Below are positions 8,580 to 16,456 of a stretch of DNA of 64,000 bases, one piece after another. The notes below the pieces were generated by a model. The model was not told the DNA's origin and searched no databases. It worked only from the letters and a program-made list of their open reading frames with translations. A program made the position numbers and the translations under genes. The stretch is taken from assembly GCF_004331455.1 (NCBI RefSeq), contig NZ_SJJR01000024.1:28166-92165 (forward strand). Direction: 5' to 3'. This DNA is from Micromonospora zingiberis (GTDB lineage Bacteria; Actinomycetota; Actinomycetes; Mycobacteriales; Micromonosporaceae). Numbering within the stretch: the stretch's first letter is position 1; every line of letters starts with the position of its first letter.

Positions 8580-9464
8580 CTAGAGGTCGAGGCTGGCTCT
8601 GACGCGGTGGTGGTCAGATGGGGCGGGGAGCTGTGGGTCCGGCACGTGTACGCGGTACTCGGCAGCGACCACGAATCGCGCCATCGCCGTGTTGACAAGC
8701 AACCAGTCGATGAGCTGGGCACCTCCGGCGTCGACCTTTTCGGCGACGGTCGGGTGTAGCGCGTTGGGGACGCCGGCTCGCCATGCCATCTCTGCGATGG
8801 CTTGGAATCCGCACCCGTCCACCCGGCTCCAGTGGGTCTCGTCCCAGGCGCCGATGAGGTGGTCGATGGGGTCGGTGTCGGAGACCCATGTGCCGTCTGG
8901 GAGGCGGCGGGCCTTGTGGCTGCGTGCCCGGTAGCTGGCGGCTGTCCAGTCCCGCTGCGGCAGGTGCGGGCCTGAAGCGGTGGCGTTGAGGTCACCAGCG
9001 ACCAGGACCGGCAGCTCGTGCCCACCGAAGTGGTCGATCAGCCCGGCCTCTTGGCGACGCCGCACCCCGGAGTGATTGGACCAGTGCCGCGCAAGTACCA
9101 GGAACTCGCGGTCACTGTCGTGAACACGGAAGTGGGCGAGGTTGTGCTTGTCGGCGTACCTTGAACGGCCGTGCCAGCGGAGCAGCTTCAAAACCTGCGG
9201 ATCGTAGAAGACGGCCGGCGGGTAGGGGCCGCGCTCGCACCAACCCAGCTCAGCGCAATATTCGACGCCTAGCTCGTCGGACAACACGTCGGCCGCAGCG
9301 AACAGGCCCGCCTGGCCGTCGTCGCCGTAGTGCTTGGCCTCGCACAGCACGATCAGCGCTGCTGGTGTTTCACCAGCGAAGGCGCGCCGCAGCCGATCGA
9401 AGTCGTACGAACCGTCTGCCCGACGGCCGCCGTCCTGGAAGTTGAACAGGTCAACCGCAATCAC
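8580..9464 (-). CDS. Endonuclease/exonuclease/phosphatase-fold hydrolase
   Basis: 294 residues. The EEP (DNase I-like) signatures are present in order: an N-terminal VDLFNFQDGG strand in place of the usual TWN, LCEAKH with the metal-binding Glu, GDLNAT near the middle, an IDWLLV strand and a terminal SDHHRV with the catalytic Asp-His. EEP enzymes cleave phosphodiesters in nucleic acids, inositol phosphates or lipids; the substrate here is not evident. I chose the GTG at 9464 because GAGGAGG lies 8 bases upstream and the fold starts exactly there. An ATG at 9530 in frame would add 22 residues but has a poor ribosome site. Confidence 0.75.
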   Translation of the reverse strand: MIAVDLFNFQDGGRRADGSYDFDRLRRAFAGETPAALIVLCEAKHYGDDGQAGLFAAADVLSDELGVEYCAELGWCERGPYPPAVFYDPQVLKLLRWHGRSRYADKHNLAHFRVHDSDREFLVLARHWSNHSGVRRRQEAGLIDHFGGHELPVLVAGDLNATASGPHLPQRDWTAASYRARSHKARRLPDGTWVSDTDPIDHLIGAWDETHWSRVDGCGFQAIAEMAWRAGVPNALHPTVAEKVDAGGAQLIDWLLVNTAMARFVVAAEYRVHVPDPQLPAPSDHHRVRASLDL

Positions 9465-9574
9465 CAGAGCCGCCTCCTCTGCGACCGCAAACCAATGGGG
9501 AGCAGCGCCCTCGCTCCGCACGAGCGGCATACCGAGCTACCCGGAAGCGAGTCATGGTCACACTGATCGGCATG

Positions 9575-9943
9575 TCAAGGACCGGGCTCCCTGCCGCTGC
9601 CGGCCTGCTCGGCAGCGGACGTCGAGGTTCCCGCGTGTGCCTGGCTCAGGATGGTCGTCACGGCGTCGACCAAGGCCTGGCCCTGATCGAGACGGATGTG
9701 GTAAGACTGCCGACCCTCGGCGTCTCCCAACTCCAACCTGAGGAAGTCCGCCGGTTGCGGGTCGCCGACGAACCGGACGAGCTGGACGGCCACCTCGGTC
9801 GCGTAGTGCCTCGGTGTCGGGTTGCAGTCGAACGGGCGTCCGCGATGTGAGGGTGGCGGGGAGGCGGGATGGTATTCGGCATATCCAGAGGCCGAGCACT
9901 TGGCTGGCTCGCACCATGACGGATGTGCCAGGTCGTTGAACAC
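9575..9943 (-). CDS. Hypothetical actinobacterial protein with paired Cys motif
   Basis: 122 residues from a GTG at 9943; function not recognised. The N-terminus has a WCEPAKC cysteine pair within a His/Pro-rich loop, resembling a small metal-binding knuckle. It is followed by a beta-strand pair (EVAVQLVRFVG, FLRLELGD) and a C-terminal helix. Proteins starting HPxWCxxxxC are common in actinomycete accessory regions near XRE/DUF397 genes, as here. The ribosome site is weak, so the start is uncertain. Confidence 0.55.
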   Translation of the reverse strand: MFNDLAHPSWCEPAKCSASGYAEYHPASPPPSHRGRPFDCNPTPRHYATEVAVQLVRFVGDPQPADFLRLELGDAEGRQSYHIRLDQGQALVDAVTTILSQAHAGTSTSAAEQAGSGREPGP

Positions 9944-10242
9944 CGCCGAGGATGATCTTCCCACGGGTCTAGTCCTTAGCGTCGATTCGAATGGCAGCGT
10001 GTGAGCAGGCTCCAGCCAACCGGCTCGTGCCGCACCGGGTAAGACCCCTCGAAGGTGCAACGGGGGGTGTGCCGGGCGTACATGCGGGACCGTTCGCAGC
10101 GGTCGGCCCGTGAGTTTGTGATTCGCAGTCTCAGTGTCAGACTGCGGGTGTCTTCCCATCGGCCGGAGGAGACGGCGCGGTGCCGCAAGGGACAGCATCT
10201 GCCCCATCCGGCACCGTGATCGATGTACGACGAGGAGGATCA

Positions 10243-10479
10243 ATGTCGCGGCCCAAGCCCCGCCTCGAAGACCTACATCTCGATGTCGATCGCATCGAGT
10301 GGCGAGCGGTCGCCGCGGACACGAGCATCCATCTGGCTATCGTTGATGCCCACGGCGAGCGGTGGGTGCTGATGCGTTCGCCGGATCTGGTGTCCGTCTT
10401 CAGCGAGCACGAGTGGGAGTGCTTCCTGGACGGGGCGAAGAGGGGCGAGTTCGACGATCTCACTCGCCGTACCGGCTGA
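10243..10479 (+). CDS. DUF397-like small protein
   Basis: 78 residues. The C-terminal half (WVLMRSPDLVSVF, then EWECFLDGAKRGEFD) matches the end of DUF397 proteins, where a W/F-x-x-F-L-x-G-V-K-x-G-x-F-D ending is usual. The N-terminal half lacks the W-R-K-S-S-x-S-x-x-x-G-x-C-V-E block. The ATG at 10243 follows GAGGAGGA. It lies 127 bp upstream of an XRE/DUF5753 regulator, the usual partner of DUF397 proteins, and may be a divergent antagonist or partner in that regulatory pair. Confidence 0.65.
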   Translation: MSRPKPRLEDLHLDVDRIEWRAVAADTSIHLAIVDAHGERWVLMRSPDLVSVFSEHEWECFLDGAKRGEFDDLTRRTG

Positions 10480-10605
10480 ACGGACGCGGTTCCCACTCGC
10501 CCGGCCGCCCAGCGGACCGGGACTAGCACCTCCAGCAGCTCGTGTGAATCACATTTTCGCGGGCCAGTATGCTGTGAGGGACACCCTGTCAAGGAGGGAA
10601 CGTCT

Positions 10606-11454
10606 GTGGCAACTGACGGGTACGGGGCGACGATCGCGAAGCGTCGACTCGCGCGTCGGCTGACGGAACTTCGGGTACGCGCCGGATACACCGCAAACCA
10701 GGTCTGCGACAAGCTGGCCTGGGGCCGAGGCAAGGTCGGCCGCTTCGAGGCCAACGCCTGGCGGCGTCCCGAGATGTCAGACATCCGAGACCTACTCCGG
10801 ATCTACGGTGCCACGGATGACGAGTGCACGGAGCTGGAGCGCTTGGCCATCACCGCCCGAGAGCGGCCATGGTGGCGCGAGTACCCCGACGTGTTCGAGG
10901 ATGGCGAGTTCGCCGGCTTCGAGGCCGACGCCACCACGATCAGCGCTTACATGCCGCTCATCGTGCCGGGACTGCTGCAGACGCGGGCCTACGCCGAAGC
11001 CTGGATCAGCAGGAGCCCTCGGCCGCCGGAGTGGCGTCATCGTGCGTTGGAGTCGCGGCTCCGCCGGCAGGAGATCCTTGTCCGGGAGCAGAAGCCTCCC
11101 AGATTGGTCGCGGTGATCACCGAAGCGTCGCTGATGTACCGATGGGGCACCCAGGACGATCGACGCGCGCAGGTGCAACACCTCGTCACGATGGGCCGGC
11201 GCCCGAATGTCGAAGTGCGCCTGCTGCGTTTCGCCGACGGCCTCCATCCGGGGATCAGCGGAATGATCAATATCTTTAGCTACCCCGACGACCCGGCCCT
11301 CGTGTTCATGGAGACCGACACCACGATCCGAGAGCTGAGCGACTTGGAGGACGCGAGGATGCACATGCTCCTGTTCAACGAGATCCGCGACGCCGCGCTG
11401 TCCCCCGCCAAGACCACGAAGCATCTGACGATGCTCGCAGAGACCCTGGAGTAG
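10606..11454 (+). CDS. XRE-type helix-turn-helix regulator with DUF5753 domain
   Basis: 282 residues. The N-terminal helix-turn-helix (about 13-70) includes RLARRLTELRVRAGYTANQV and WGRGKVGRFE. It is followed by a DUF5753 ligand/partner domain with the diagnostic FEADATTISAYMPLIVPGLL and QTRAYAEAW stretches. The GTG at 10606 is set by an AAGGAGG 9 bases upstream. Such proteins (WhiJ-like) regulate development or secondary metabolism in actinomycetes and work with the DUF397 protein encoded 9 bp downstream. Confidence 0.9.
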   Translation: MATDGYGATIAKRRLARRLTELRVRAGYTANQVCDKLAWGRGKVGRFEANAWRRPEMSDIRDLLRIYGATDDECTELERLAITARERPWWREYPDVFEDGEFAGFEADATTISAYMPLIVPGLLQTRAYAEAWISRSPRPPEWRHRALESRLRRQEILVREQKPPRLVAVITEASLMYRWGTQDDRRAQVQHLVTMGRRPNVEVRLLRFADGLHPGISGMINIFSYPDDPALVFMETDTTIRELSDLEDARMHMLLFNEIRDAALSPAKTTKHLTMLAETLE

Positions 11455-11463
11455 GAGTACGCG

Positions 11464-11667
11464 ATGACCGACCTGTCTCAAGCCAGGTGGCGTAAGGCCA
11501 GCCGCAGCGGTTCCAGCAACGGCGGTTGCGTGGAGATCGCCACCAATCTGCCGGTGGTGGCCGCAATCCGCGACAGCACCCGCCCGGAGGAGGGTGTTCA
11601 CGTCCTGAGCCGCGCCGCCTTCGGCGCCTTCCTCAATGATGTTAAGGCAGGCCGCTACGACTTGTGA
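11464..11667 (+). CDS. DUF397 protein
   Basis: 67 residues with the complete DUF397 pattern: W-R-K-A-S-R-S-G-S-S-N-G-G-C-V-E, then AAIRDS and a terminal FLNDVKAGRYDL. It starts 9 bp after the XRE/DUF5753 stop with GGAG upstream, the standard two-gene arrangement. Proteins of this family are thought to bind and antagonise the partner regulator. Confidence 0.9.
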   Translation: MTDLSQARWRKASRSGSSNGGCVEIATNLPVVAAIRDSTRPEEGVHVLSRAAFGAFLNDVKAGRYDL

Positions 11668-11685
11668 GTGGTGACGAGAGCCTTG

Positions 11686-11724
11686 TGAAGGACCCCCAGG
11701 GAGACGACCCCCGGGGGTCCTTCA
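11686..11724 (+). terminator. Intrinsic-type terminator hairpin
   Basis: A perfect 12-bp inverted repeat, TGAAGGACCCCC at 11686-11697 and its complement at 11713-11724, lies 19 bp after the DUF397 stop. There is no T tract, which is common in actinomycetes. Confidence 0.8.
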
Positions 11725-12067
11725 CGTTCGGCCTGTCTCAAGGCACTACGCACCCTACCTCTCCATCGCCCGCTGCGGCATCACGCAGAAGCCCCGTCGA
11801 CCGCGACGCACGCTGCCCATAAGAGATTTGCCCCTCGGTGCACACGCTGGGCGAACCCAGCCACGCACCTATCGCGCACCCCCCGACACGCTTGTCACGC
11901 TGTCCAGCGAATCGTAATCTGTGAAGCACAGATAGGTGGTTCGCTAACTCGGGAACGCCAATCTGCTGTACGCAAGGACAGGTGTGGGGGTGACCTTGCC
12001 TGGCCGCCGGCCCGCTGACGACGGTCCACAAGAGCGGTTCGGCCGATGCGATCTTGGGGAGGACTCG
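11725..12067. other. Intergenic region upstream of the GGDEF gene
   Basis: 343 bp without a convincing gene. It holds a nested inverted repeat at 11906-11945, listed separately, and a GGGGAGGA ribosome site at its right end. I see nothing else in it. Confidence 0.5.
11906..11945. repeat. Nested inverted repeat, candidate operator
   Basis: The inner arms ATCTGTG (11917-11923) and CACAGAT (11927-11933) are a perfect 7-bp inverted repeat with a 3-base loop. The outer arms AGCGAA (11906-11911) and TTCGCT (11940-11945) are a second perfect pair. It lies about 123 bp upstream of the GGDEF start. A regulator site or a structured leader is possible. Confidence 0.45.
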
Positions 12068-12790
12068 ATGCGGCGAGCCACCATCGGCTCCGGTAACCAT
12101 GACACTGGACGGGAGCCCCGCAGTGCACCCGCCGCGAGACTGCGGGCCAAGCTAGTCGCCGCACGACGCGAGGCCGACGAACTGCGGGATCAGCTCAGGC
12201 GTGCACGGTACGACGCATTCCACGATGCCCTCACCGGACTACCCAACCGGCGGGCACTGAGCGAACGAATCGATCATCAGCGGACATCATCGTCCGTCCT
12301 GGCCTGCGCCCTCATCGACTTGAACTGCTTTAAGCAGGTCAATGACTCCCATGGGCACCAGATCGGAGACGCGGTTCTCAGGGAGACCGCACGGCGGTTG
12401 GCGCACTACACCACCGACAACGGCCATTTCGCTGCACGGCTCGGCGGTGACGAGTTCATCGTTTTGTTCGATACCTCAACGAGGGCTAAGCCACCTGCCT
12501 CGGCCTCGACAGCGCTCCGTCGCCTGTTCACTGAACCTTTGGAGGTTCACGGCCTCCGCTTGAACGTGACGGCAGCCATCGGACTCGCCACGGTGAAGAG
12601 CGTCGAACCAGCCGACGCGCTCATGCAGCGCGCCGACATGGCTATGTACAAGGCCAAACGATCATTCCCCGAGAACAGGGACGCTGGAGCGTCGCAGGTT
12701 TCATCCGCGACGCAACGCGATCTGACTCAAGTCAGGGCTCGTTCGGGCCAGCCGGACGGATTGCCTCAGACCCCACGGACGGAAGGCTAG
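12068..12790 (+). CDS. Soluble GGDEF-domain protein (putative diguanylate cyclase)
   Basis: 240 residues. An Arg-rich coiled segment (ARLRAKLVAARREADELR) precedes a complete GGDEF domain: DALTGLPNRRAL, IDLNCFKQVNDSHGHQIGD with the metal Asp, and an intact R-L-G-G-D-E-F active-site motif. It should make cyclic di-GMP from two GTP. There are no membrane segments and no EAL domain. The ATG at 12068 follows GGAGG. An RxxD inhibitory site is not evident five residues before GGDEF. It is followed by two small unknown genes, the first 5 bp downstream. Confidence 0.88.
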   Translation: MRRATIGSGNHDTGREPRSAPAARLRAKLVAARREADELRDQLRRARYDAFHDALTGLPNRRALSERIDHQRTSSSVLACALIDLNCFKQVNDSHGHQIGDAVLRETARRLAHYTTDNGHFAARLGGDEFIVLFDTSTRAKPPASASTALRRLFTEPLEVHGLRLNVTAAIGLATVKSVEPADALMQRADMAMYKAKRSFPENRDAGASQVSSATQRDLTQVRARSGQPDGLPQTPRTEG

Positions 12791-12795
12791 CGGAG

Positions 12796-13086
12796 ATGCC
12801 CGCACCGATCATCGGCCCTGCATCACGAGACCAATCCGACGTCCGAGCTGCGAACGACTATCGAGAGATGGCGCGCGTCTGGGTGTACCAGAAAGGGGAA
12901 TGGCGTCCCGGGATAGTCGAATTCTCATCACCTTGGGCTGCGACTGTCCGATTTCGCCCGCCGGGCGGGGCGGGTACGTCAGTCGATACGGTGATCGCCC
13001 AAGATCTAGCGATCCGCGAAGAGCAGGACGAGTATCTCGACAGCCCTGAGCTGCCACGTAGATCCGTGCGACCTATGGAGTCATGA
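12796..13086 (+). CDS. Small hypothetical protein
   Basis: 96 residues, function unknown. It is mostly beta: RVWVYQKGEWRPGIVEF resembles a small SH3/Tudor-like barrel, followed by a Gly-rich loop and an acidic tail. The ATG at 12796 follows GCGGAG, 5 bp after the GGDEF stop, and its own stop overlaps the next start. That suggests one operon with the cyclase; it could be a partner or effector, but nothing proves it. Confidence 0.6.
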   Translation: MPAPIIGPASRDQSDVRAANDYREMARVWVYQKGEWRPGIVEFSSPWAATVRFRPPGGAGTSVDTVIAQDLAIREEQDEYLDSPELPRRSVRPMES

Positions 13087-13334
13087 TGCCCAGTGCCCAT
13101 GCCCGTAGGTATCAAGTTCGGCTCTCCGAAGCAGCCAGCGGACCAGCCGTAAGGGCGACGGTCAACCTTGATGCATGTGTAGTTACCTACTCTCTGCCGG
13201 ACGGGTCGACGTGCACGATTGATGCCATAACTGCCCGCGCGCTACAGATGATTCTGCGCACAATAGTCTTCGACTCGCTTAGTCATGTCGGCCCTCGCCT
13301 CGTCGTCGAGCAGACACTCAAAGATGAGGACTAG
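13083..13334 (+). CDS. Small hypothetical protein
   Basis: 83 residues from an ATG at 13083 that overlaps the previous stop (ATGA); a second ATG at 13086 is equally possible. The product is a basic N-terminus, a beta-rich core (VRATVNLDACVVTYSLPDG) and an amphipathic helix. No family recognised. Third in the GGDEF operon. Confidence 0.55.
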   Translation: MMPSAHARRYQVRLSEAASGPAVRATVNLDACVVTYSLPDGSTCTIDAITARALQMILRTIVFDSLSHVGPRLVVEQTLKDED

Positions 13335-13450
13335 ACCGTCGGAACCTATTCCGAGTGGGCGAGTTGGGCGTGCACCTACGCCACATATTCCTATACTGGT
13401 GAATTTCGCCGCAGTCTACGGGCAAGAGCCAAACCATTAAAGGACCAGCG

Positions 13451-14884
13451 ATGAACCTGCCATCTAACGTTGCGAATCCTGTTCTGGCGGTATTGATTAA
13501 AGGCTGCGGGTATCCCTCCCTCGCACAGCTCGCCACCGCGATAAACAAACATGGCAGCCAGCGCTATGGTGTGGAAACTAAGTACGACCACACGAGCGTC
13601 AAACGCTGGCTCCAGGGCGGGCGTTGTGAACACAAGGACGTAGTGGCCGAGGTTCTTGCGGCGGCCTGGGCCGTGCCGATAGCCCCAGAGATCATCTGGC
13701 CGGGAGCGCGGGAAGGCTCCCGGCCTCTACCAGCGCATTTCCATCCTGGCGTTGCGGCTCGCACCCTGGAGGTACTGGCGACAGCCGTGGTGCGCGATAT
13801 GTTGACCAGCCGCGACCTGCTTGCCGACTCCGTCGACGTTGCGATTGGATCCGCGATTGTCGAACCTATCACCCGCTGGCTTCGGGCTGAGCCGGTTCGA
13901 CTGGCGATTTCGGATCGACGGCGGCCGGGCCGCGTCAACCTGGCAGCCGTGGAGGAGGTCGAACGAGCCACGCGCCTTCTTGTTGCCACTGATGCGAGGC
14001 TCGGTGGCAGTGTCTGCCGCGAAGCCGCTATCGGTGAACTCAAGTACGCCGTGGATCTTCTGCGGACTGCCGACATTGACATCACGACCGGCAACCGCCT
14101 TCTATCGGCGATCGCAAAACTGGCCGGTGAGATCGGATGGATGAGTCACGACGCCGGCCTAGAGGGGCCTGCCCAGCAGTATTTCACGCTCGGACTACAG
14201 GCCGCACACGAGTCCACCGACCAGAGAGCCCCGTTCGTGGCCATCGGAATTCTCGCGGACATGGCGAGGCAGATGCGGAAGATCAACCAGCCGGAGTCTG
14301 GTCTACGCTTCATCGATCTCGGATTCGAGTACCTGCCAGAATATGCACGCGGGGGGCGGGTCGAGGCGATGCTCTGGAACCTTAAAGGACGTCTGCTATC
14401 CGTCATGGGACGCGCTCGCCGAAACGAAGTGGAGAGCGCAGTATGCCTCTCCTTTGAGATGTTCACACAGAGCAACGAGGTCGACTCACCGCCCTGGCAG
14501 CACGAAATTCTCAACTATATTGGAATCGCCGAGTTTCAGCGACACGCATCGGGCGCATACCTTGCACTCGCAGCGCAGGACGGGGGCGGCGATCGGTTCG
14601 CCGCAGAAGCTGAGAAGGCAGCATTGAAGGCCCTGGAAAGCTGGAGCCCCACGTTTCAAAGAGAAAAGGCATACAGCTTGATCGACCTTGCCCACGCTCG
14701 TTTTCTCCTCGACCGTCCTGACGAAGCCTGTGACGATGGAGAGCAAGCCATTCGGGCCGCAGCCCACATCATCGGATCCACGCATACTTCAGCCCGCCTA
14801 AAAGAGCTGCACGTAATCAGTGATCCATTTAGCAGCGAACGACGGGTAAAGGAGTTTCAAGGCTTACTGCGGGCAGTTGACTAG
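13451..14884 (+). CDS. Helix-turn-helix regulator with helical repeat domain
   Basis: 477 residues. The N-terminal 80 residues form a DNA-binding-like segment (YPSLAQLATAINKHGSQRYG, then SVKRWLQGG), as in actinomycete regulators of the NsdA/BldD-associated type. The rest is helical with TPR-like repeats (for example EIGWMSHDAGLEGPAQQYF and ALKALESWSPTFQREKAYSL). Base composition is less GC-rich than in neighbouring genes, including rare-in-context ATT and TTT codons, hinting at separate acquisition. The ATG at 13451 is 10 bases after an AAAGGA box. Target unknown. Confidence 0.65.
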   Translation: MNLPSNVANPVLAVLIKGCGYPSLAQLATAINKHGSQRYGVETKYDHTSVKRWLQGGRCEHKDVVAEVLAAAWAVPIAPEIIWPGAREGSRPLPAHFHPGVAARTLEVLATAVVRDMLTSRDLLADSVDVAIGSAIVEPITRWLRAEPVRLAISDRRRPGRVNLAAVEEVERATRLLVATDARLGGSVCREAAIGELKYAVDLLRTADIDITTGNRLLSAIAKLAGEIGWMSHDAGLEGPAQQYFTLGLQAAHESTDQRAPFVAIGILADMARQMRKINQPESGLRFIDLGFEYLPEYARGGRVEAMLWNLKGRLLSVMGRARRNEVESAVCLSFEMFTQSNEVDSPPWQHEILNYIGIAEFQRHASGAYLALAAQDGGGDRFAAEAEKAALKALESWSPTFQREKAYSLIDLAHARFLLDRPDEACDDGEQAIRAAAHIIGSTHTSARLKELHVISDPFSSERRVKEFQGLLRAVD

Positions 14885-14911
14885 CCTTCCCGGCGCGAGC
14901 CGCCAGGCCGC

Positions 14912-15151
14912 TCAACTCTGCGTGCGGGCCACGTAGACGCCCCGGCCTTGGTGGCCTTGCAGGATACCTCGTTCCTGTAGGCGGGCGAGGGCCTGGCGGA
15001 CAGTCGGTGCGGAGCATTCGTACTGTTCGCCGAGCTGTGCGGTGGATGGCAGTTTGTCTCCGGGCTTGAGTTCGCCGCGTTCGATGGCGGCTTCGATGTC
15101 GCGCATGATGCGGCGGAAGACCGGCTCGGCGGGCTGCGATGGTGTCGGCAT
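14912..15151 (-). CDS. Short GntR-family regulator (DNA-binding domain only)
   Basis: 79 residues. A complete GntR winged helix-turn-helix: FRRIMRDIEAAIERGELKPG, DKLPSTAQLGEQY, SAPTVRQALARLQERGIL, then the QGRGVYVA wing. There is no effector-binding domain. The ATG at 15151 follows AAGGAG. It is divergent from the binding-protein/permease operon at 15422, and the gap holds a TTGTA-T-TACAA palindrome plus a partial copy, so it probably represses both promoters. Confidence 0.85.
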   Translation of the reverse strand: MPTPSQPAEPVFRRIMRDIEAAIERGELKPGDKLPSTAQLGEQYECSAPTVRQALARLQERGILQGHQGRGVYVARTQS

Positions 15152-15228
15152 GAGGGGCTCCTTGCGTGGGTGGCCGTGGCACCACCTCTGACCTGCGTTG
15201 GCTAGCGAACATAGTAAGCCCAGTTGAC

Positions 15229-15239
15229 TTGTATTACTT
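15229..15239. promoter_or_regulatory. Half-conserved copy of the GntR-type operator
   Basis: TTGTATTACTT is the same 9-base core as the palindrome at 15394-15404, with a degenerate right arm. It sits 78 bp upstream of the gntR start. Confidence 0.4.
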
Positions 15240-15393
15240 TGCAACATAGGTTCTCGGTCGGGTCGAGGGCGCTCCCTGTCACAGGAGCGGAGGCGGAACC
15301 TCGGCCACCGCCTGCCCTTCCCGCGCCCACGGTTACCCCCCGTCGCTTCGTGGGGAGGGCAGGCCACCAGGCATGTCCGCATCATCCCTCAAC

Positions 15394-15404
15394 TTGTATT
15401 ACAA
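15394..15404. promoter_or_regulatory. Palindromic operator candidate
   Basis: TTGTA-T-TACAA is a perfect 11-bp palindrome, 17 bp upstream of the binding-protein start and in the gap it shares with a divergent gntR. The flanking ACTTGTATTAC (15392-15402) is repeated exactly at 15227-15237. Confidence 0.5.
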
Positions 15405-15421
15405 AGTAAGTGAGGTTCGTT

Positions 15422-16441
15422 ATGGGACGCATGATCAGCCGCCGGAGAGTGCTCGTCGGCGGGGCCGCTGCCCTGGCGGGAGCGGTGTCGGCCTGCGGTG
15501 GTACGCCCCGGGCGGGCGACTCGTCCACGGAGAAGGTGAAGGTGTTGACGGGGGCGGGTTTCCAGGGCCGGGAGGCGCCCCTGCTCGTGGCACGAGCGGA
15601 GGGGTGGTTCCGGGAGGAGGGGATCGATGTCGAGGTGCTGCCGGGTAAGGGCAGCGGGGAGAACCTGAAGCTGTTGGCCGCCGGTGAGGTCGACGTCGCG
15701 ACGTTGGATGTCAGTGCGGCGATGATCGAGGCGAGCAAGCCCGACGGGATCCGTGACTTCCGGCTCACCACCGTTCTGCACCAGCGGAACCTGGCCTGCT
15801 TCGTGGCCCTGTCCTCCAGCGGTATCAAGGTGCCCCGCGACTTCGAGGGCAAACGGTTGTCCTACCTGCCGGGCGGGATCAACTACGTGCTGTTCCCGAC
15901 GTACGCCCGCCTGGCGGGCTTCGACCCGTCCGGGGTGAAGTGGGTTGGGAACCCGGTGGCGCCGCAGCACGCGGCGTTGCTCGCTGCGCGGCAGGTCGAC
16001 GCGATCAGTCAGTTCGTGCCGGCGGTGGAGTCGGTGAGGTCGGTGGCCAAGCAGGATCTCGTGGTGTTCCCGTTCACCGACTACATCGGTGATCTCCACG
16101 GGTCGGCGATGGCGGTGTCCACCACGACCGCGCAGCAGCGTGCCAATGTGGTACGCCGGTTCAACCGGGCCATGTTGCGCGGGTTGGACTACTGCATGCA
16201 GCAGCCCGAGGCGGCCGGCACGGTGTATGCCGGGCAGCCGGAGACGCAGGGCCAGCAGGCCGCACTCGCCACCGCCGAGCTGACCGCGTTGAAGGGCTAC
16301 GTCACGCCGGTCACCGACGGGCGGGTAGGCCACTTCGACCTCGGCCGGGTGGCCCGCAACATCGCGATCCTGCACGCCGCCGGTGCCCTCGGCCGGGGAC
16401 TGACGCCGGACGACATCATCGCCCCCGACCTCGCCGGCTGA
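15422..16441 (+). CDS. NMT1/ThiY-like ABC transporter substrate-binding lipoprotein
   Basis: 339 residues. The N-terminus has a twin-arginine-like SRRRVLVGG and a lipobox LAGAVSAC, so the protein is probably Tat-exported and lipid-anchored. The body has NMT1/THI5-like features: PLLVARAEGWFREEGIDVEV, GKGSGENLKLLAAGEVDVAT and QRANVVRRFNRAMLRGLDY. It would bind a pyrimidine, sulfonate or nitrile-type ligand. I chose the ATG at 15422, six bases after a GAGG; GTG 15410 and ATG 15431 are alternatives. The permease follows 15 bp downstream. No ATPase gene is nearby. Confidence 0.85.
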   Translation: MGRMISRRRVLVGGAAALAGAVSACGGTPRAGDSSTEKVKVLTGAGFQGREAPLLVARAEGWFREEGIDVEVLPGKGSGENLKLLAAGEVDVATLDVSAAMIEASKPDGIRDFRLTTVLHQRNLACFVALSSSGIKVPRDFEGKRLSYLPGGINYVLFPTYARLAGFDPSGVKWVGNPVAPQHAALLAARQVDAISQFVPAVESVRSVAKQDLVVFPFTDYIGDLHGSAMAVSTTTAQQRANVVRRFNRAMLRGLDYCMQQPEAAGTVYAGQPETQGQQAALATAELTALKGYVTPVTDGRVGHFDLGRVARNIAILHAAGALGRGLTPDDIIAPDLAG

Positions 16442-16456
16442 CCCAAGACCGAACCT

